Part shown: positions 53,088 through 63,600 of the stretch, piece by piece | Position numbering within the stretch: position 1 is the first letter of the stretch | Layout of the letters: every line of letters begins with the position of its first letter | NCBI GenBank assembly: GCA_039933785.1 | Contig: JBDTNL010000011.1 | Location: 7,455 to 71,454, forward strand | DNA length: 64,000 nucleotides | From: JBDTNL01 sp039933785 | Lineage (GTDB): Bacteria; Acidobacteriota; Thermoanaerobaculia; Multivoradales; JAGPDF01 | Direction of reading: 5' to 3' | The notes under the pieces: model-generated | Database searches by the model: none | Told to the model about the DNA's origin: nothing | Seen by the model: only the letters and a program-made list of their open reading frames with translations | Translations under genes and position numbers: made by a program

Positions 53088-54643
53088 GCTCAGCCGCTCC
53101 CGCCCTTTCGCTTCGGGACATCTGGAAGAGCTTCGGGCCGGTGGTGGCCAACGCGGGTGCCGCGCTCGAAGTCGAGGCCGGCGAGATCCACGCTTTGGTG
53201 GGCGAGAACGGGGCCGGAAAATCGACGCTCATGCGCCTGCTCGCGGGCCTGTCGGCACCCGATTCCGGATCGATCCAAGTCGAAGGGCGAGACGTCACCG
53301 GTTGGTCTCCCGCCGACGCCATCGCCGCCGGCATCGGGATGGTGCACCAGCACTTCATGCTCGTGCCGACACTCTCCGTGGCCGAGAACTTGGTGCTCGG
53401 TCGCGAGCCCCGGCGCGGACGGTTGCGATCGACCCTCGATCTCGAACAGGCGCGCCGGGATGTCGAGCGCTTGGTGCACGAATCTGGCCTCACGGTCGAG
53501 CCCGACGCGCTGGTCGGCGACTTGCCGGTCGGGGTCGCGCAAAGAGTCGAGATTCTGAAAGCGCTCTATCGCGGAGCGCACATCCTGATTCTCGACGAAC
53601 CCACCGCCGTGTTGTCGCCGCCGGAGGTCACGGACTTCTTGCGTGTCCTGCGCACGCTGCGCGACACCGGAACGACGGTCGTCCTGATCACCCACAAGCT
53701 CGACGAAGTGATGGCGGTCTCCGATCGCATCACGGTAATGCGTCGCGGCAAGACGGTCGCCCGCCTGATCACCCGCGAGACCTCCCCGGCGGCGATTGCG
53801 CAGGCCATGGTTGGCCGCGAGGTCCTGCTGGCTGGCGAGGAATCCGCCGCGACAGACAATCGCGCTTTTTCCGCGGACGCCGAACATCAAGGCTCCTTGC
53901 TGTCGATCGACCATCTCGTCGTATCCAGCAACCGCGGGACTCGTGCCGTCGATAACCTCAGCCTGGAGCTTCGCGGCGGCGAGATTCTCGGCATCGCGGG
54001 CGTCGAGGGCAACGGCCAGACCGAGTTGATCGAGGCCCTGGCCGGACTGCGGAAGGTCGAGAGCGGCAGGATCACGCTTGCCGGACGAGACGTGGGGCCA
54101 CTGACGGTGCGCGAACGCGAAGCGGCCGGACTGGCGCACATTCCCGAGGATCGTCATCGGCGCGGCTTGATCCTTGACTACACCCTGGCGGAGAACCTCA
54201 TCTTGGGCCGCCAAGATCTCTTCTCTCGCCACGGCCTCCTCGATCGAGCCGCATTGCAGAGCTATGCCGGGAAGCAGATCGCGGCCTTCGACATCCGCCC
54301 GACCGATGCGGCCGCACCAGCACGAACGCTGTCGGGCGGGAACCAACAGAAGATCGTCATCGCCCGCGAGATGGGGCACGGCTTCAAGGTACTGCTCGCC
54401 GCGCAGCCGACTCGCGGAGTCGACGTGGGCGCCATCGAATTCATTCATCGACAGCTGCGCGAGGCTCGAGATTCCGGCAAGGGTGTGCTCTTGGTGTCCT
54501 CGGAGCTCACCGAGATCCTGGCGCTGGCCGACCGTGTCGCGGTGCTCTTCCGCGGCCGAATCGTGGCGATGCTGCCGCGCTCCGCAGCCAGCGCCGAAGC
54601 GATCGGTCCCTATATGACCGGCGCCAGGGGGGCTGCGGCATGA
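53084..54643 (+). CDS. Nucleoside/sugar-type ABC transporter ATPase (two ABC domains)
   Basis: 519 residues from GTG 53084, overlapping the binding-protein stop. Domain 1 (about 8-240) has VGENGAGKSTLMRLL, GMVHQHFMLVPTLSVAENL, a signature region GVAQRVEILKALYRG (degenerate, as usual here) and ILDEPTAVLSPPE. Domain 2 (about 270-505) has the degenerate Walker A GVEGNGQTELIEAL, EDRHRRGLI, LSGGNQQKIVIAREM and QPTRGVDVGAIEF. The arrangement is that of the sugar/nucleoside importer group (RbsA/YufO-like). ATP hydrolysis in the cytoplasm drives uptake. Its stop overlaps the first permease (ATGA). Confidence 0.94.
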   Translation: MSSAAPALSLRDIWKSFGPVVANAGAALEVEAGEIHALVGENGAGKSTLMRLLAGLSAPDSGSIQVEGRDVTGWSPADAIAAGIGMVHQHFMLVPTLSVAENLVLGREPRRGRLRSTLDLEQARRDVERLVHESGLTVEPDALVGDLPVGVAQRVEILKALYRGAHILILDEPTAVLSPPEVTDFLRVLRTLRDTGTTVVLITHKLDEVMAVSDRITVMRRGKTVARLITRETSPAAIAQAMVGREVLLAGEESAATDNRAFSADAEHQGSLLSIDHLVVSSNRGTRAVDNLSLELRGGEILGIAGVEGNGQTELIEALAGLRKVESGRITLAGRDVGPLTVREREAAGLAHIPEDRHRRGLILDYTLAENLILGRQDLFSRHGLLDRAALQSYAGKQIAAFDIRPTDAAAPARTLSGGNQQKIVIAREMGHGFKVLLAAQPTRGVDVGAIEFIHRQLREARDSGKGVLLVSSELTEILALADRVAVLFRGRIVAMLPRSAASAEAIGPYMTGARGAAA

Positions 54644-55746
54644 GCGAGCGTCCTGACTCGATTCGCTTCGACCGCACGGCGTTCGTCGAGGCCCTGCTGC
54701 CTCCCCTGCTGGCGCTGCTCATCGCGCTCGTGCTCGGCGATTTGCTCATCCTCGCGTTCGGGCAGTCGCCGGCCATGGTCTATCGCTTGCTGCTCGACGG
54801 CACCTGGGGCAATCCCTACGGCCTCGGTCAAGTGCTCTACAAGGCGACGACGCTGACCTTCACCGGTCTGGCGGTTGCCCTGGCGCTACGAGCCGGTCTG
54901 TTCAACATTGGCGCCGAGAGCCAGCTCGCCGCCGGCGCCTTCGCCGCCGCGCTTGTCGGCCTCGCCCTGCCTCATGGACTGGCGTGGCCGATCGCGGTGC
55001 CGCTCTGCCTGATCGCGGCGGCGACCGCCGGTGGCAGCGTGGGCGCGGTGGCTGGGGTTCTCAAGGCGCGCTTCGGCGCGCATGAAGTCATCGTCACGAT
55101 CATGCTGAACTTCATCGTGCTCGCGCTGCTCAACTGGGCCGTGGCGGCGAAGCTTCACGAGCCAGAGACGCTGCACACGCCGGCGATCAAGAGCGGTGGC
55201 TTGGCGCGCTTGGCAGATACCTTCCCGTCTTTGCACGGGTCGGCGGCCAACTGGACGATCGTCGTCGCGGGGCTCGCCGCGCTCGCGGTCGCGGTGTTGC
55301 TGTTTCGTAGCCGCTTCGGCTACGACCTCAGGGCAGTCGGCCTGCAACCCGACGCCGCCGAGGCGGGCGGCATTCGGGTTCAAGCCACATGGATCTCTGC
55401 CATGGCGCTGTCGGGCGCGCTGGCCGGACTCGGCGGCTCGAATTTCGTGCTTGGCTACAAGGGCTACTACGAGGACGGACTCGCCGGTGGGTCGGGGTTC
55501 ATGGGCATCGCAGTCGCTCTGGTGGGACGGAATCATCCGCTCGGCGTGCCCATCGCGGCTCTGCTCTTTGCGACCCTTTCCCAGGGCGGCCTCGCCATCC
55601 ACGCGGCAGTGCCCAAGCAACTCGTGGAAGTGCTGCAGGCGACGGTGATTCTGGCCATGGCCGCGACCGCGCCCGAGGTCCGCCGCTTGCTGCGCTCCTC
55701 GCTCAAGCCACGACACTCGAAAGGCGAAACGGAGGGCGGCGCGTGA
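54640..55746 (+). CDS. ABC transporter permease 1 (BmpC/YufP-like)
   Basis: 368 residues from ATG 54640 (ATGA overlap with the ATPase). About ten hydrophobic segments are visible, with the family motifs FTGLAVALALRAGLFNIGAE, TIMLNFIVLALLNW, LRAVGLQPDAAEAGGI and MGIAVALVGRNHP. Its periplasmic loop (about 165-195) is longer than in permease 2. It belongs to the branched-chain/nucleoside permease family and pairs with the second permease. The last residues are charged, and its TGA overlaps the GTG of the next gene. Confidence 0.93.
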   Translation: MSERPDSIRFDRTAFVEALLPPLLALLIALVLGDLLILAFGQSPAMVYRLLLDGTWGNPYGLGQVLYKATTLTFTGLAVALALRAGLFNIGAESQLAAGAFAAALVGLALPHGLAWPIAVPLCLIAAATAGGSVGAVAGVLKARFGAHEVIVTIMLNFIVLALLNWAVAAKLHEPETLHTPAIKSGGLARLADTFPSLHGSAANWTIVVAGLAALAVAVLLFRSRFGYDLRAVGLQPDAAEAGGIRVQATWISAMALSGALAGLGGSNFVLGYKGYYEDGLAGGSGFMGIAVALVGRNHPLGVPIAALLFATLSQGGLAIHAAVPKQLVEVLQATVILAMAATAPEVRRLLRSSLKPRHSKGETEGGA

Positions 55747-56621
55747 AGCTCTTCGCCATCCTCGAGCAGACGGTCCGCATCGCGATCCCGTATCTGTTCG
55801 CTGCCGCCGGCGGAGTGCTCGCCGAGCGCGCCGGGGTGATCAGCCTGACCCTCGAGGGCTTCATGCTCGCCGGCGCCTTTTCGACGGTTCTCGGCTGCGC
55901 AGTGTCCGGCAACCCTTGGATCGGCATCCTCTGCGGCATGCTCGGCGGCCTTCTTTTCGGGCTCCTGCACGCCTTGGCCTCGCTGCGCTTCCGGGCGGAT
56001 CAGATCGTGGTCGGTATTGCGCTGAATCTCCTCGCGGTGGGCGCCACCCGGCTCTTCCTGAAGCTGATCTTCAAAAGCTCGTCCAACTCCGGCCGTGTCG
56101 CGGGCTTTGGAGGGGAAGGCTCGGGAGCGCTCGCCACCTTCGAGAACCCTCTGTTCTGGGCGGGGCTCGCGGTCATTCCACTTCTCGCGTTCCTGATCGA
56201 CCGCACGCCCTTCGGCTTGCGCGTGCGGGCGGTCGGCGAGCATCCCGCCGCTGCCGAGACCCTCGGCGTACCGGTGGCGCGAGTACGCGCCTGGGCGGTG
56301 GCCGCGAGCGGCGTGATCGCCGCACTCGGCGGGGCGTATCTCGCGCTCGACCAGCACCAGTTCACCGACGAGATGACCGCCGGGCGCGGGTTCATCGCGC
56401 TCGCCGCGATCATCACCGGCGGCTGGAGGCCCTGGCGCGCTGGCGTCGCGTGCCTGGTCTTCGCCGCCGCTGAAACGCTGCAGATTCAACTGCAGACGCT
56501 GCAACTGATTCCATCGCAGCTCCTGGCGACCATCCCCTACGTGGTCACGATCGTGGCCCTGGTCGGCTGGGTGGGAAGGTCGACGCCGCCGGCGGCCCTG
56601 GGCCGGGTCAGCGACAATTGA
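55743..56621 (+). CDS. ABC transporter permease 2 (YufQ-like)
   Basis: 292 residues from GTG 55743 (GTGA overlap with permease 1). Eight hydrophobic segments; motifs AAGGVLAERAGVISLTLEG, FRADQIVVGIALNLLAVGAT, LRVRAVGEHPAAAETLGV and GRGFIALAAIITGGW are characteristic. With the previous three genes it makes a complete BMP-type nucleoside importer. The four genes overlap by 4 nt at each junction, so equal expression is expected. The next gene has its own ribosome site 97 nt away. Confidence 0.93.
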   Translation: MKLFAILEQTVRIAIPYLFAAAGGVLAERAGVISLTLEGFMLAGAFSTVLGCAVSGNPWIGILCGMLGGLLFGLLHALASLRFRADQIVVGIALNLLAVGATRLFLKLIFKSSSNSGRVAGFGGEGSGALATFENPLFWAGLAVIPLLAFLIDRTPFGLRVRAVGEHPAAAETLGVPVARVRAWAVAASGVIAALGGAYLALDQHQFTDEMTAGRGFIALAAIITGGWRPWRAGVACLVFAAAETLQIQLQTLQLIPSQLLATIPYVVTIVALVGWVGRSTPPAALGRVSDN

Positions 56622-56718
56622 CACAACCCCACCCTCGGCATTAGGGTCAGAGGATTCAGCTGGGAACAGTCCCTACGCGGTACTTCTATCGGATGATCCA
56701 CCAGGAAGGGATGAAAAC

Positions 56719-59700
56719 ATGAGGCATCGTCACGCCGTTTCGCTGCTGCTCTTCGCCATTTTCGTTCTCTCGGTTGCGTCGGCCGCCTTCGCGGCGCCTC
56801 CGCCCCAGATCAGCGCCGCCGCGGCGCAGCAGGTGGCCGCGATCCGGGGGATCAAGACCTCGAAGACCGCGGTCCAGAACAAGATCGACTCGCGGCTCTA
56901 TCTTGGCCTGTTGCATCAGAAGAACGACGCGCGACTCGCGACGCTGACTGACTTCCGGTTCGTCAAGGCGGAAGCGGACGGCCGCGTGCCGGTGCAGGTC
57001 CTCAGCAAGCCTGGAGCGGGCGTAAAGACCGCACTTGAAGCCATCGTCTCTCGTGGCGGCACGGTGCAGTCGTTCAGCTACCGCGACGGCACCCTGAACG
57101 CCCGCGTGCATCTCGCGGATCTCGACGCCCTGGCCGCTCTCTCTGCGGTGCGCAAGATCCGTCAGAAGATTCCCGCGGTCACCCACAAGGTCAATACTTC
57201 CGAGGGTGACAAGACCCATGGCGCCGACGAGGCGCGAGGGTTCTTTGGGGCCACCGGCGCGGGCGTGAAAGTCTGCGCGCTCTCGGACGGCGTGGATTCT
57301 CTCGCTAGCGTGCAGGGAACTGGCGATTTGCCGCCGGTAGTCGACGTGCTGCCCGGTCAGGCTGGATCAGGGGATGAGGGCACGGCGATGCTCGAGATCC
57401 TCCACGATCTCGCACCCGGCGCGGACCTCGGCTTCGCGACCGCTAATACTGACGAGGCCACCTTTGCCCAAAATATTCTCGACCTCGCAACGGCGGGCTG
57501 CAACATCATCGTCGACGACGTCATCTATTTCGATGAGTCGCCCTTCGAGGACGGCCCGGTCGCGCAGTCGGTAAACACGGTCACGACCGCCGGCGTCCTC
57601 TACTTCTCCTCGGCGGGCAACGAAGGCAACGCGAACGACGACACCTCCGGTACATGGGAGGGTGATTTCCTGGCTTCGGCAGCGGCAGACCCCGGCCCAC
57701 TCGCGGGTGCGGATCTCCACGACTTCGGCGATGGCGGCAACTCGATCTCGGTCACAAACTCATTCTTCGATCCTCCGCTGCTGATCTGGGCGGAGCACTA
57801 TGACCTGGCGAACGGATCCGCCTCGACCGACTTCGATCTGTACGACATGGATGGCGGGCTGACGACGATCCTCGACGCCAGTTTCGATACACAGGATGGC
57901 GTCGGCGGCGATGACTTCCCCATCGAGTTCATCGGCGGTGGCGCCCTGACGGGCGAGCGGCTTTTGATCGATAGATTCGCCGCTGGAACGACCTCCAGTG
58001 TCCCCATGTTCAACCTGATCGTCTTCCGCGGCACGCTCGACGACACCCTGGCGACAAATGGCGCCACTCGCGGTCACAGCGCCGCCGCCGCCGCGTTCAG
58101 CGTCGCCGCGACTCCTGCAGCGGCTTCCTTCGACGGTATCTCGGCCGACGGCCCCTTCCCGGGGCTATTCACTGCCGCCAACGAAAGCGAAGACTTCACC
58201 TCGGACGGACCCCGACGCATCATCCTTGACACCGCGGGTGCCGAGCTGACACCCGGGAACCGCACGAGTACCGGCGGTGTGGTGCGGCAGAAACCAGACA
58301 TCACGGCCGCGGATGGCGTGTCCACCGCGACACCGGGGTTCAATCCGTTCTACGGCACCTCGGCCGCTGCACCCCACGCGGCAGCCATCGCCGCGCTGGT
58401 GAAGTCCGCCGCGCCCGGGATCACGCCGGCCCAAGTGCGTACCGCGTTGATTGGCAGTGCGATCGACATCGAGAATGCGGGGGTCGACCGCGACACCGGC
58501 GCCGGGATTGTCATGGCGCACGCCGCGATTCTGATTGCCGGCGGCACACCGCAAGCTTACTTGGCGCTCGGCACAGTCACTCCAACGCAGACGATCGGCG
58601 ACGGAGATTCGGCGATCGAGCCTAACGAAGCGTTCAACCTCTCCATCCAACTCACCAACGCCGGAGGCGCGGCCGCCACTGCGATCAGCGCCGTCCTGAC
58701 GACGTCAACACCAGGGATTACGATCGTCAACGGCGCTTCGGCCTATCCCGATCTGGCGATCGCCGCATCGGCGACCAACAGCACGCCTTTCAGCTTCGCG
58801 GACACTGCCGCGGCTTGCGGGGGCGCGATCAATTTCACCCTAACCGTGACCCTTAGCGGAGGCACGAGTCCTGCGGTATTCAGCCTCTCGCTGAAGACCG
58901 GCTCGCCCGGAGCCTCATCCATATTCTCGTACGCGGGACCTGTAGTCGCCATACCGGATGGAGCAGATGGCAGCGGCACGCTGCCTGGCGCACCAGTCGC
59001 GGCCACGCTCGCGGTCGCCGGCTCGGGAAACATTTACGATGTGAACTTCAGCATCGACGGAACGGCCTGCAGCGCAACGGCCGGTTCAACCACCGTCGGA
59101 CTCGACCACTCGTGGGTAAACGATCTGCAGTTGACCCTGATCTCGCCGTCCTCGACTTCCGTACTGGTCATCAACCACACAGACGGTAGCGGCAACAACT
59201 TCTGTCAGACCGTGCTCGATGACGAGGGCGCCGGAGCCAGCATTCAGTCGGTTGCCACGGCTGCGGCTCCATTCACCGGAAACTTCACGCCCAACTCGAG
59301 CCTCGCCGTCCTGCAGGGTGAAATCGGGAACGGAAACTGGCAGCTCCAGGCGCAGGACTTCTTCCAGTTCGACACCGGCAACATCCGCGCCTTCTCCGTC
59401 GTCATTACTCCTGCGGTCTGCAACGCGCCGGCGCTACTCGCTAGTGTGACAGGCACGAAGACGGTCAGCGGCACCCTCGTCGAGGGTGGCACAGTGACTT
59501 ACACCGTGACTCTTACGAACAACGGCACGGGCACGCAGGGCGACAACCCGGGTCATGAGTTCACCGACGTCCTGCCCGCAGGCTTGACGCTGATCAGCGC
59601 GGTGGCCACCAGCGGAACGGCAGGCACCGTCGGGAATACCGCCAATTGGGATGGAACCCTGGCGGCATCCGGCGGCACGGTTACGATTACCATCACCGCC

Positions 59701-59952
59701 ACCATCAACGCGGGAACGGCGGGGACGACGATCTCGAACCAAGGCACGATTTCCTTCGATGCCGACGGCAACGGTACGAACGAATCTACCGGGTCGACGG
59801 ACGATCCGGCCACGATCGGCCTCCTTGACCCGACGGCCTTCGTGGTCGGACAAGCCATAACTCAGGTGCCGACGCTCTCGCCGATGGGACTCTTGCTGTT
59901 GGCGATCGCGATGCTCACGGCAGCCTGGATCGTTCGACGCCGGCGAGCCTGA
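56719..59952 (+). CDS. Exported S8-like serine protease with P-domain, DUF11 and IPTL-CTERM tail
   Basis: 1077 residues from ATG 56719 with AGGAAGGGA upstream. Signal peptide about 1-25. A pro-region (about 30-160) is followed by the protease (about 175-620): Asp190 in VCALSDGVD, GSGDEGTAMLEILHD at the place of the usual HGT motif, SSAGNEGN (oxyanion Asn301) and YGTSAAAPHAA with Ser548. Glu220 stands where His is expected. A proprotein-convertase P-domain-like region (about 760-910) and a DUF11 domain (about 915-1035) come next. The C-terminus is VPTLSPMGLLLLAIAMLTAA and RRRRA, an IPTL-CTERM sorting tail. The protein is therefore exported and trimmed or anchored at the envelope. Substrate unknown. 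Confidence 0.88.
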   Translation: MRHRHAVSLLLFAIFVLSVASAAFAAPPPQISAAAAQQVAAIRGIKTSKTAVQNKIDSRLYLGLLHQKNDARLATLTDFRFVKAEADGRVPVQVLSKPGAGVKTALEAIVSRGGTVQSFSYRDGTLNARVHLADLDALAALSAVRKIRQKIPAVTHKVNTSEGDKTHGADEARGFFGATGAGVKVCALSDGVDSLASVQGTGDLPPVVDVLPGQAGSGDEGTAMLEILHDLAPGADLGFATANTDEATFAQNILDLATAGCNIIVDDVIYFDESPFEDGPVAQSVNTVTTAGVLYFSSAGNEGNANDDTSGTWEGDFLASAAADPGPLAGADLHDFGDGGNSISVTNSFFDPPLLIWAEHYDLANGSASTDFDLYDMDGGLTTILDASFDTQDGVGGDDFPIEFIGGGALTGERLLIDRFAAGTTSSVPMFNLIVFRGTLDDTLATNGATRGHSAAAAAFSVAATPAAASFDGISADGPFPGLFTAANESEDFTSDGPRRIILDTAGAELTPGNRTSTGGVVRQKPDITAADGVSTATPGFNPFYGTSAAAPHAAAIAALVKSAAPGITPAQVRTALIGSAIDIENAGVDRDTGAGIVMAHAAILIAGGTPQAYLALGTVTPTQTIGDGDSAIEPNEAFNLSIQLTNAGGAAATAISAVLTTSTPGITIVNGASAYPDLAIAASATNSTPFSFADTAAACGGAINFTLTVTLSGGTSPAVFSLSLKTGSPGASSIFSYAGPVVAIPDGADGSGTLPGAPVAATLAVAGSGNIYDVNFSIDGTACSATAGSTTVGLDHSWVNDLQLTLISPSSTSVLVINHTDGSGNNFCQTVLDDEGAGASIQSVATAAAPFTGNFTPNSSLAVLQGEIGNGNWQLQAQDFFQFDTGNIRAFSVVITPAVCNAPALLASVTGTKTVSGTLVEGGTVTYTVTLTNNGTGTQGDNPGHEFTDVLPAGLTLISAVATSGTAGTVGNTANWDGTLAASGGTVTITITATINAGTAGTTISNQGTISFDADGNGTNESTGSTDDPATIGLLDPTAFVVGQAITQVPTLSPMGLLLLAIAMLTAAWIVRRRRA

Positions 59953-59983
59953 CTCTCGAACCCGTTGTCGCGGTGAACACCCC

Positions 59984-60013
59984 GCCCCCCGGCCAGTCGC
60001 CGGGGGGCTTTTT
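59984..60013 (+). terminator. Terminator after the S8-like protease gene
   Basis: A perfect 10-bp stem (GCCCCCCGGC, loop CAGTC, GCCGGGGGGC) is followed by five T, about 32 nt after the stop. Confidence 0.9.
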
Positions 60014-60043
60014 GTTGCCCGCTCATCTGGCAGAGAATCGGGT

Positions 60044-60571
60044 ATGAGCAAAGTCCGCATCTCACCGCCGACCGAGGAAGAATACGCTCCGTTCTATGCC
60101 GGCTATGTCCGGCGAGTCGTCGATGCCGACATCCAGGCCCTCTTGGCTGCGCAAAACGAGGACCTCGCACGAAGATTCGGTGCGGTTCCACCCGAGCGCG
60201 AGTCCTTCCGGTACGCCGCCGGCAAGTGGAGCGTCCGTCAGGTGCTCGGCCACATGATCGATGCCGAACGCGTCTTCGGCTACCGCGCCATGTGTATCGC
60301 CCGCGGCGAGACGCAGCCGCTGCCGGGATTTTCCGAGAACGAGTACGTCGCCAATGGCCCGTTCGAGACCGTTCCGATCGCCGCCTTGCTGCCCGAGCTC
60401 CTGGCCCTGCGTTCGAGCCACATCGCTCTCTTCACGCACCTCGGGCCCGAGGCTTGGGCTCGACGCGGTATTGCAAGCGGACAGCCGATAACGACCCGCG
60501 CCTTGGCCTACATACTCGCCGGACACGTCCATCACCATCTCGAGATCCTGACCGCACGTTACGACGTCTAA
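60044..60571 (+). CDS. DinB-superfamily protein
   Basis: 175 residues from ATG 60044. Four-helix DinB pattern: RYAAGKWSVRQVLGHMIDAE with the first His, ERVFGYRAMCIARGETQPLP, then GFSENEYVANGPFE, and ALAYILAGHVHHHLEILTAR with the HxxHH metal site. It belongs to the DinB_2/YfiT-like set, thought to be metal-dependent thiol transferases or hydrolases; the exact reaction is unknown. It is the second intact DinB-superfamily gene here; a decayed relative is at 32547-32824. It lies between two terminators/promoters as a single gene. Confidence 0.88.
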   Translation: MSKVRISPPTEEEYAPFYAGYVRRVVDADIQALLAAQNEDLARRFGAVPPERESFRYAAGKWSVRQVLGHMIDAERVFGYRAMCIARGETQPLPGFSENEYVANGPFETVPIAALLPELLALRSSHIALFTHLGPEAWARRGIASGQPITTRALAYILAGHVHHHLEILTARYDV

Positions 60572-60693
60572 GCCCGGCCCCCCGACCCCGGAACCTCATG
60601 CGGCAAGAGCCGCATAGCCGGGGCGCCCCGGCTATGATCGACAGCGTCGGCGTCCGACTTGCGGCGATGGTCTTCGCGAAGGAGCCTCTCTCG

Positions 60694-63600
60694 ATGCACT
60701 CGCTCCCCAGGCGTGTCTTCCCTGTAGCGCTTACCCTGCTTTCCCTGGCGTCTTCGGCCGCGGCGGTCGACCCCGCCCTCCTCCAGAATCTGCGCTGGCG
60801 TTTGCTCGGGCCCTTCCGTGGTGGACGAGTTCTTGCGGTCACCGGCGTGCCGAGGGAGCCGTCGCACTACTACTTCGGCGCCGTCGGCGGCGGCGTGTGG
60901 GAAAGCAACGACGCCGGGCGGACTTGGACGCCCATCTTCGACGAGGTCGCCTCGATCGGAGCGATCGCAGTCGCACCGTCGGACCCCAAGGTGCTCTATG
61001 TCGGCACTGGCGAGGCTGACATGCGCACTGACATCGCGTACGGGCAGGGTATGTACGGCTCGCGCGATGGCGGCCAGACCTGGAAGCATCTGGGGCTCGC
61101 CGACAGCCACCAGATCGGCGCCGTGATCGTCGATCCACGCAATGCCGATCGAGTCTTCGTCGCGGTCCTCGGCCACGCCTACGGCCCCAATGCCGAGCGT
61201 GGCGTCTACCGATCCGAGGACGGCGGCGCCACCTGGACGCGGGTGCTGGCGAAGGATGCCGATACGGGCGCGATCGACCTGGTCTTTCAACCGGGCCATC
61301 CGGATGTTCTGTTCGCTTCGCTTTGGACGACTCGCCGCCCACCCTGGAACATCTATCCACCTTCCAACGGCCCGGGGAGCGGTCTCTACGCTTCCCGAGA
61401 CGGCGGTTCGACCTGGACCGCTGTCCACGGGAACGGCTTTCCGGATGCGCCCGGCCGTATCGGTCTCGCCTTCGCACCGAGCGCGCCTCAGCGCCTGTAC
61501 GCCATGGTGGACAGTAAGGAAGGCGGCCTCTATCGCTCCGACGACAGCGGCGTGCACTGGGCGCGCATGTCGGGCGACACTCGGATCTGGCAGCGCGGCT
61601 GGTACTTCGGCGGCATCGCCGTGGAGCCGCGTGATCCCGACACCGTCTACGCTTGCAACACGGCGCTTTACCGCTCGCAGGACGGTGGCAAGACGTTCAG
61701 GCCGCTCAAGGGCTCGCCGGGAGGCGACGACTACCACACGCTGTGGATCGACCCGGAGGCGCCGCAGCGCAGGATCCTCGGCGTCGATCAAGGCGCCGTG
61801 GTGTCGCACAACGGCGGGGAGACTTGGAGCAGCTGGTACAACCAGCCGACCGGGCAGTTTTACCATGTCGCGACCGACAATCGGTTTCCCTACTGGGTGT
61901 ACGGCGCGCAACAGGACTCCGGCGCCGCGGGGGTTCCCAGCCGATCCAGCACGCGGGATGGCGTCAACATGACGCAGTTTCGCGAGGTCACCGCGGGTGG
62001 CGAAAGCGGCAACATCGCGCCCGATCCCGACGACCCGCAGATCGTCTTCGGCGGCAACGTCGACCGGCTCGATCTACGCAGCGAACAGACGCTGTCGGTC
62101 GATCCAACGCTCGCCTATCCCGATGAAAACTATCGGACGATCTGGACGCTGCCGCTCGCATTTTCGCCGGCGTCTCCACACGCGCTCTACTACGGGCGTC
62201 AATTTCTGTTCCGGACCACCGACCGCGGTGCACACTGGGATCGCATCAGCCCGGACCTCACCCGACCCACGCTCAGCGTGCCCGCGACCCTGGACGCCGC
62301 CACCGTCCAGCAGAGCACGCCCTACGGCGAACGACGCGGTGTGATCTATGCGATCGCGCCGTCACCGCTCGCTCGCAAGACGGTCTGGGTAGGCACCGAC
62401 GACGGCCTCATCTGGCGCACCGATGACGACGGCGGGCACTGGAACGACGTCACGCCGGCGGCGCTCACACCCTGGTCCAAGGTGGGCATTCTGGAGGCGT
62501 CGCACTTCGAGCTCGCCACCGCCTACGCGGCGATCGACCGCCACCGGCTGGACGACTACGCGGCGCACATTTATCGCACCCACGACGGCGGCAAGATCTG
62601 GCAACAAGTTGCCGACGGCATTCCCGACGGCGCGTTCGTGAACGCGGTGCGGGAGGACCCTGTCCGCCGCGGTCTGCTTTACGCAGCGACCGAGCGCGGA
62701 GTGTTCGTCTCGTTCGATGGCGGCGACCACTGGCAGCCCCTGCAGAACGGGTTGCCGCAGAGCTCGGTGCGCGACCTTGTGGTCCACGGCGACGACCTGG
62801 TGGTCGCCACTCACGGGCGCGCGTTTTGGATCCTCGACGACATGAGCGCCCTGCGCCACATGGATTCGGTCGTGAACGAACGGGTCGTGCTCTTCCCGCC
62901 GGCTCCCGCGGTGCGACTGCGCCAGGCCGGCTTCACCGGCACGCCCCTGCCTCAGGACGAACCGATGGCGGCGAACCCGCCCAACGGAGCCATCCTGGAC
63001 TACGCGCTCGCGAGTACCGCTCGGGGGCCGGTGCGTTTGCGCATCCTGGACTCCGCGGGAGCCGAAGTGCGGCGTTATGCCAGCGACGACCCGCCCCAGG
63101 GCGCTGACCTCACCAAGCTCCAGATCGCACCCGACTGGGTCGACGAGTCTGCGCACCTCGGCACCTCGGCGGGCATGCATCGCTTCGTCTGGCCACTGCG
63201 CTATGCGGGGAATGCCGCCCTGGGCAACGCATTCCAGCCCGACGACGGTCTCTGGGCGGCGCCCGGAACCTACAGCGTGGAGCTCACGGTGGACGGCGAG
63301 CTGCGCACGCAGCCGCTCGATGTGATCGCCGACCCCCGGGTCGAGATTGCGCCGGCGGCCCTTGCCGCGCAGTTCGCGCTTGCTCGCCGCATCGAGGCCC
63401 GGCGCAGCGAGGCCGCCAAGCTCAGCGAGTCGATCGCCACCTTCGCCAAGACCCTTCCGCCACGCGGCGGCGAGGCTGATGCACGGTGGGCGCGCCTCGA
63501 CGCACTCAGCGGGGGCGGCGAAGCGCCGCCCGGGAAACCCACGGCGCCGCCCTCGCGTCCCAGTGTGCGCTCCGTCATCGCTGACCTTGCGAACCTCGCA

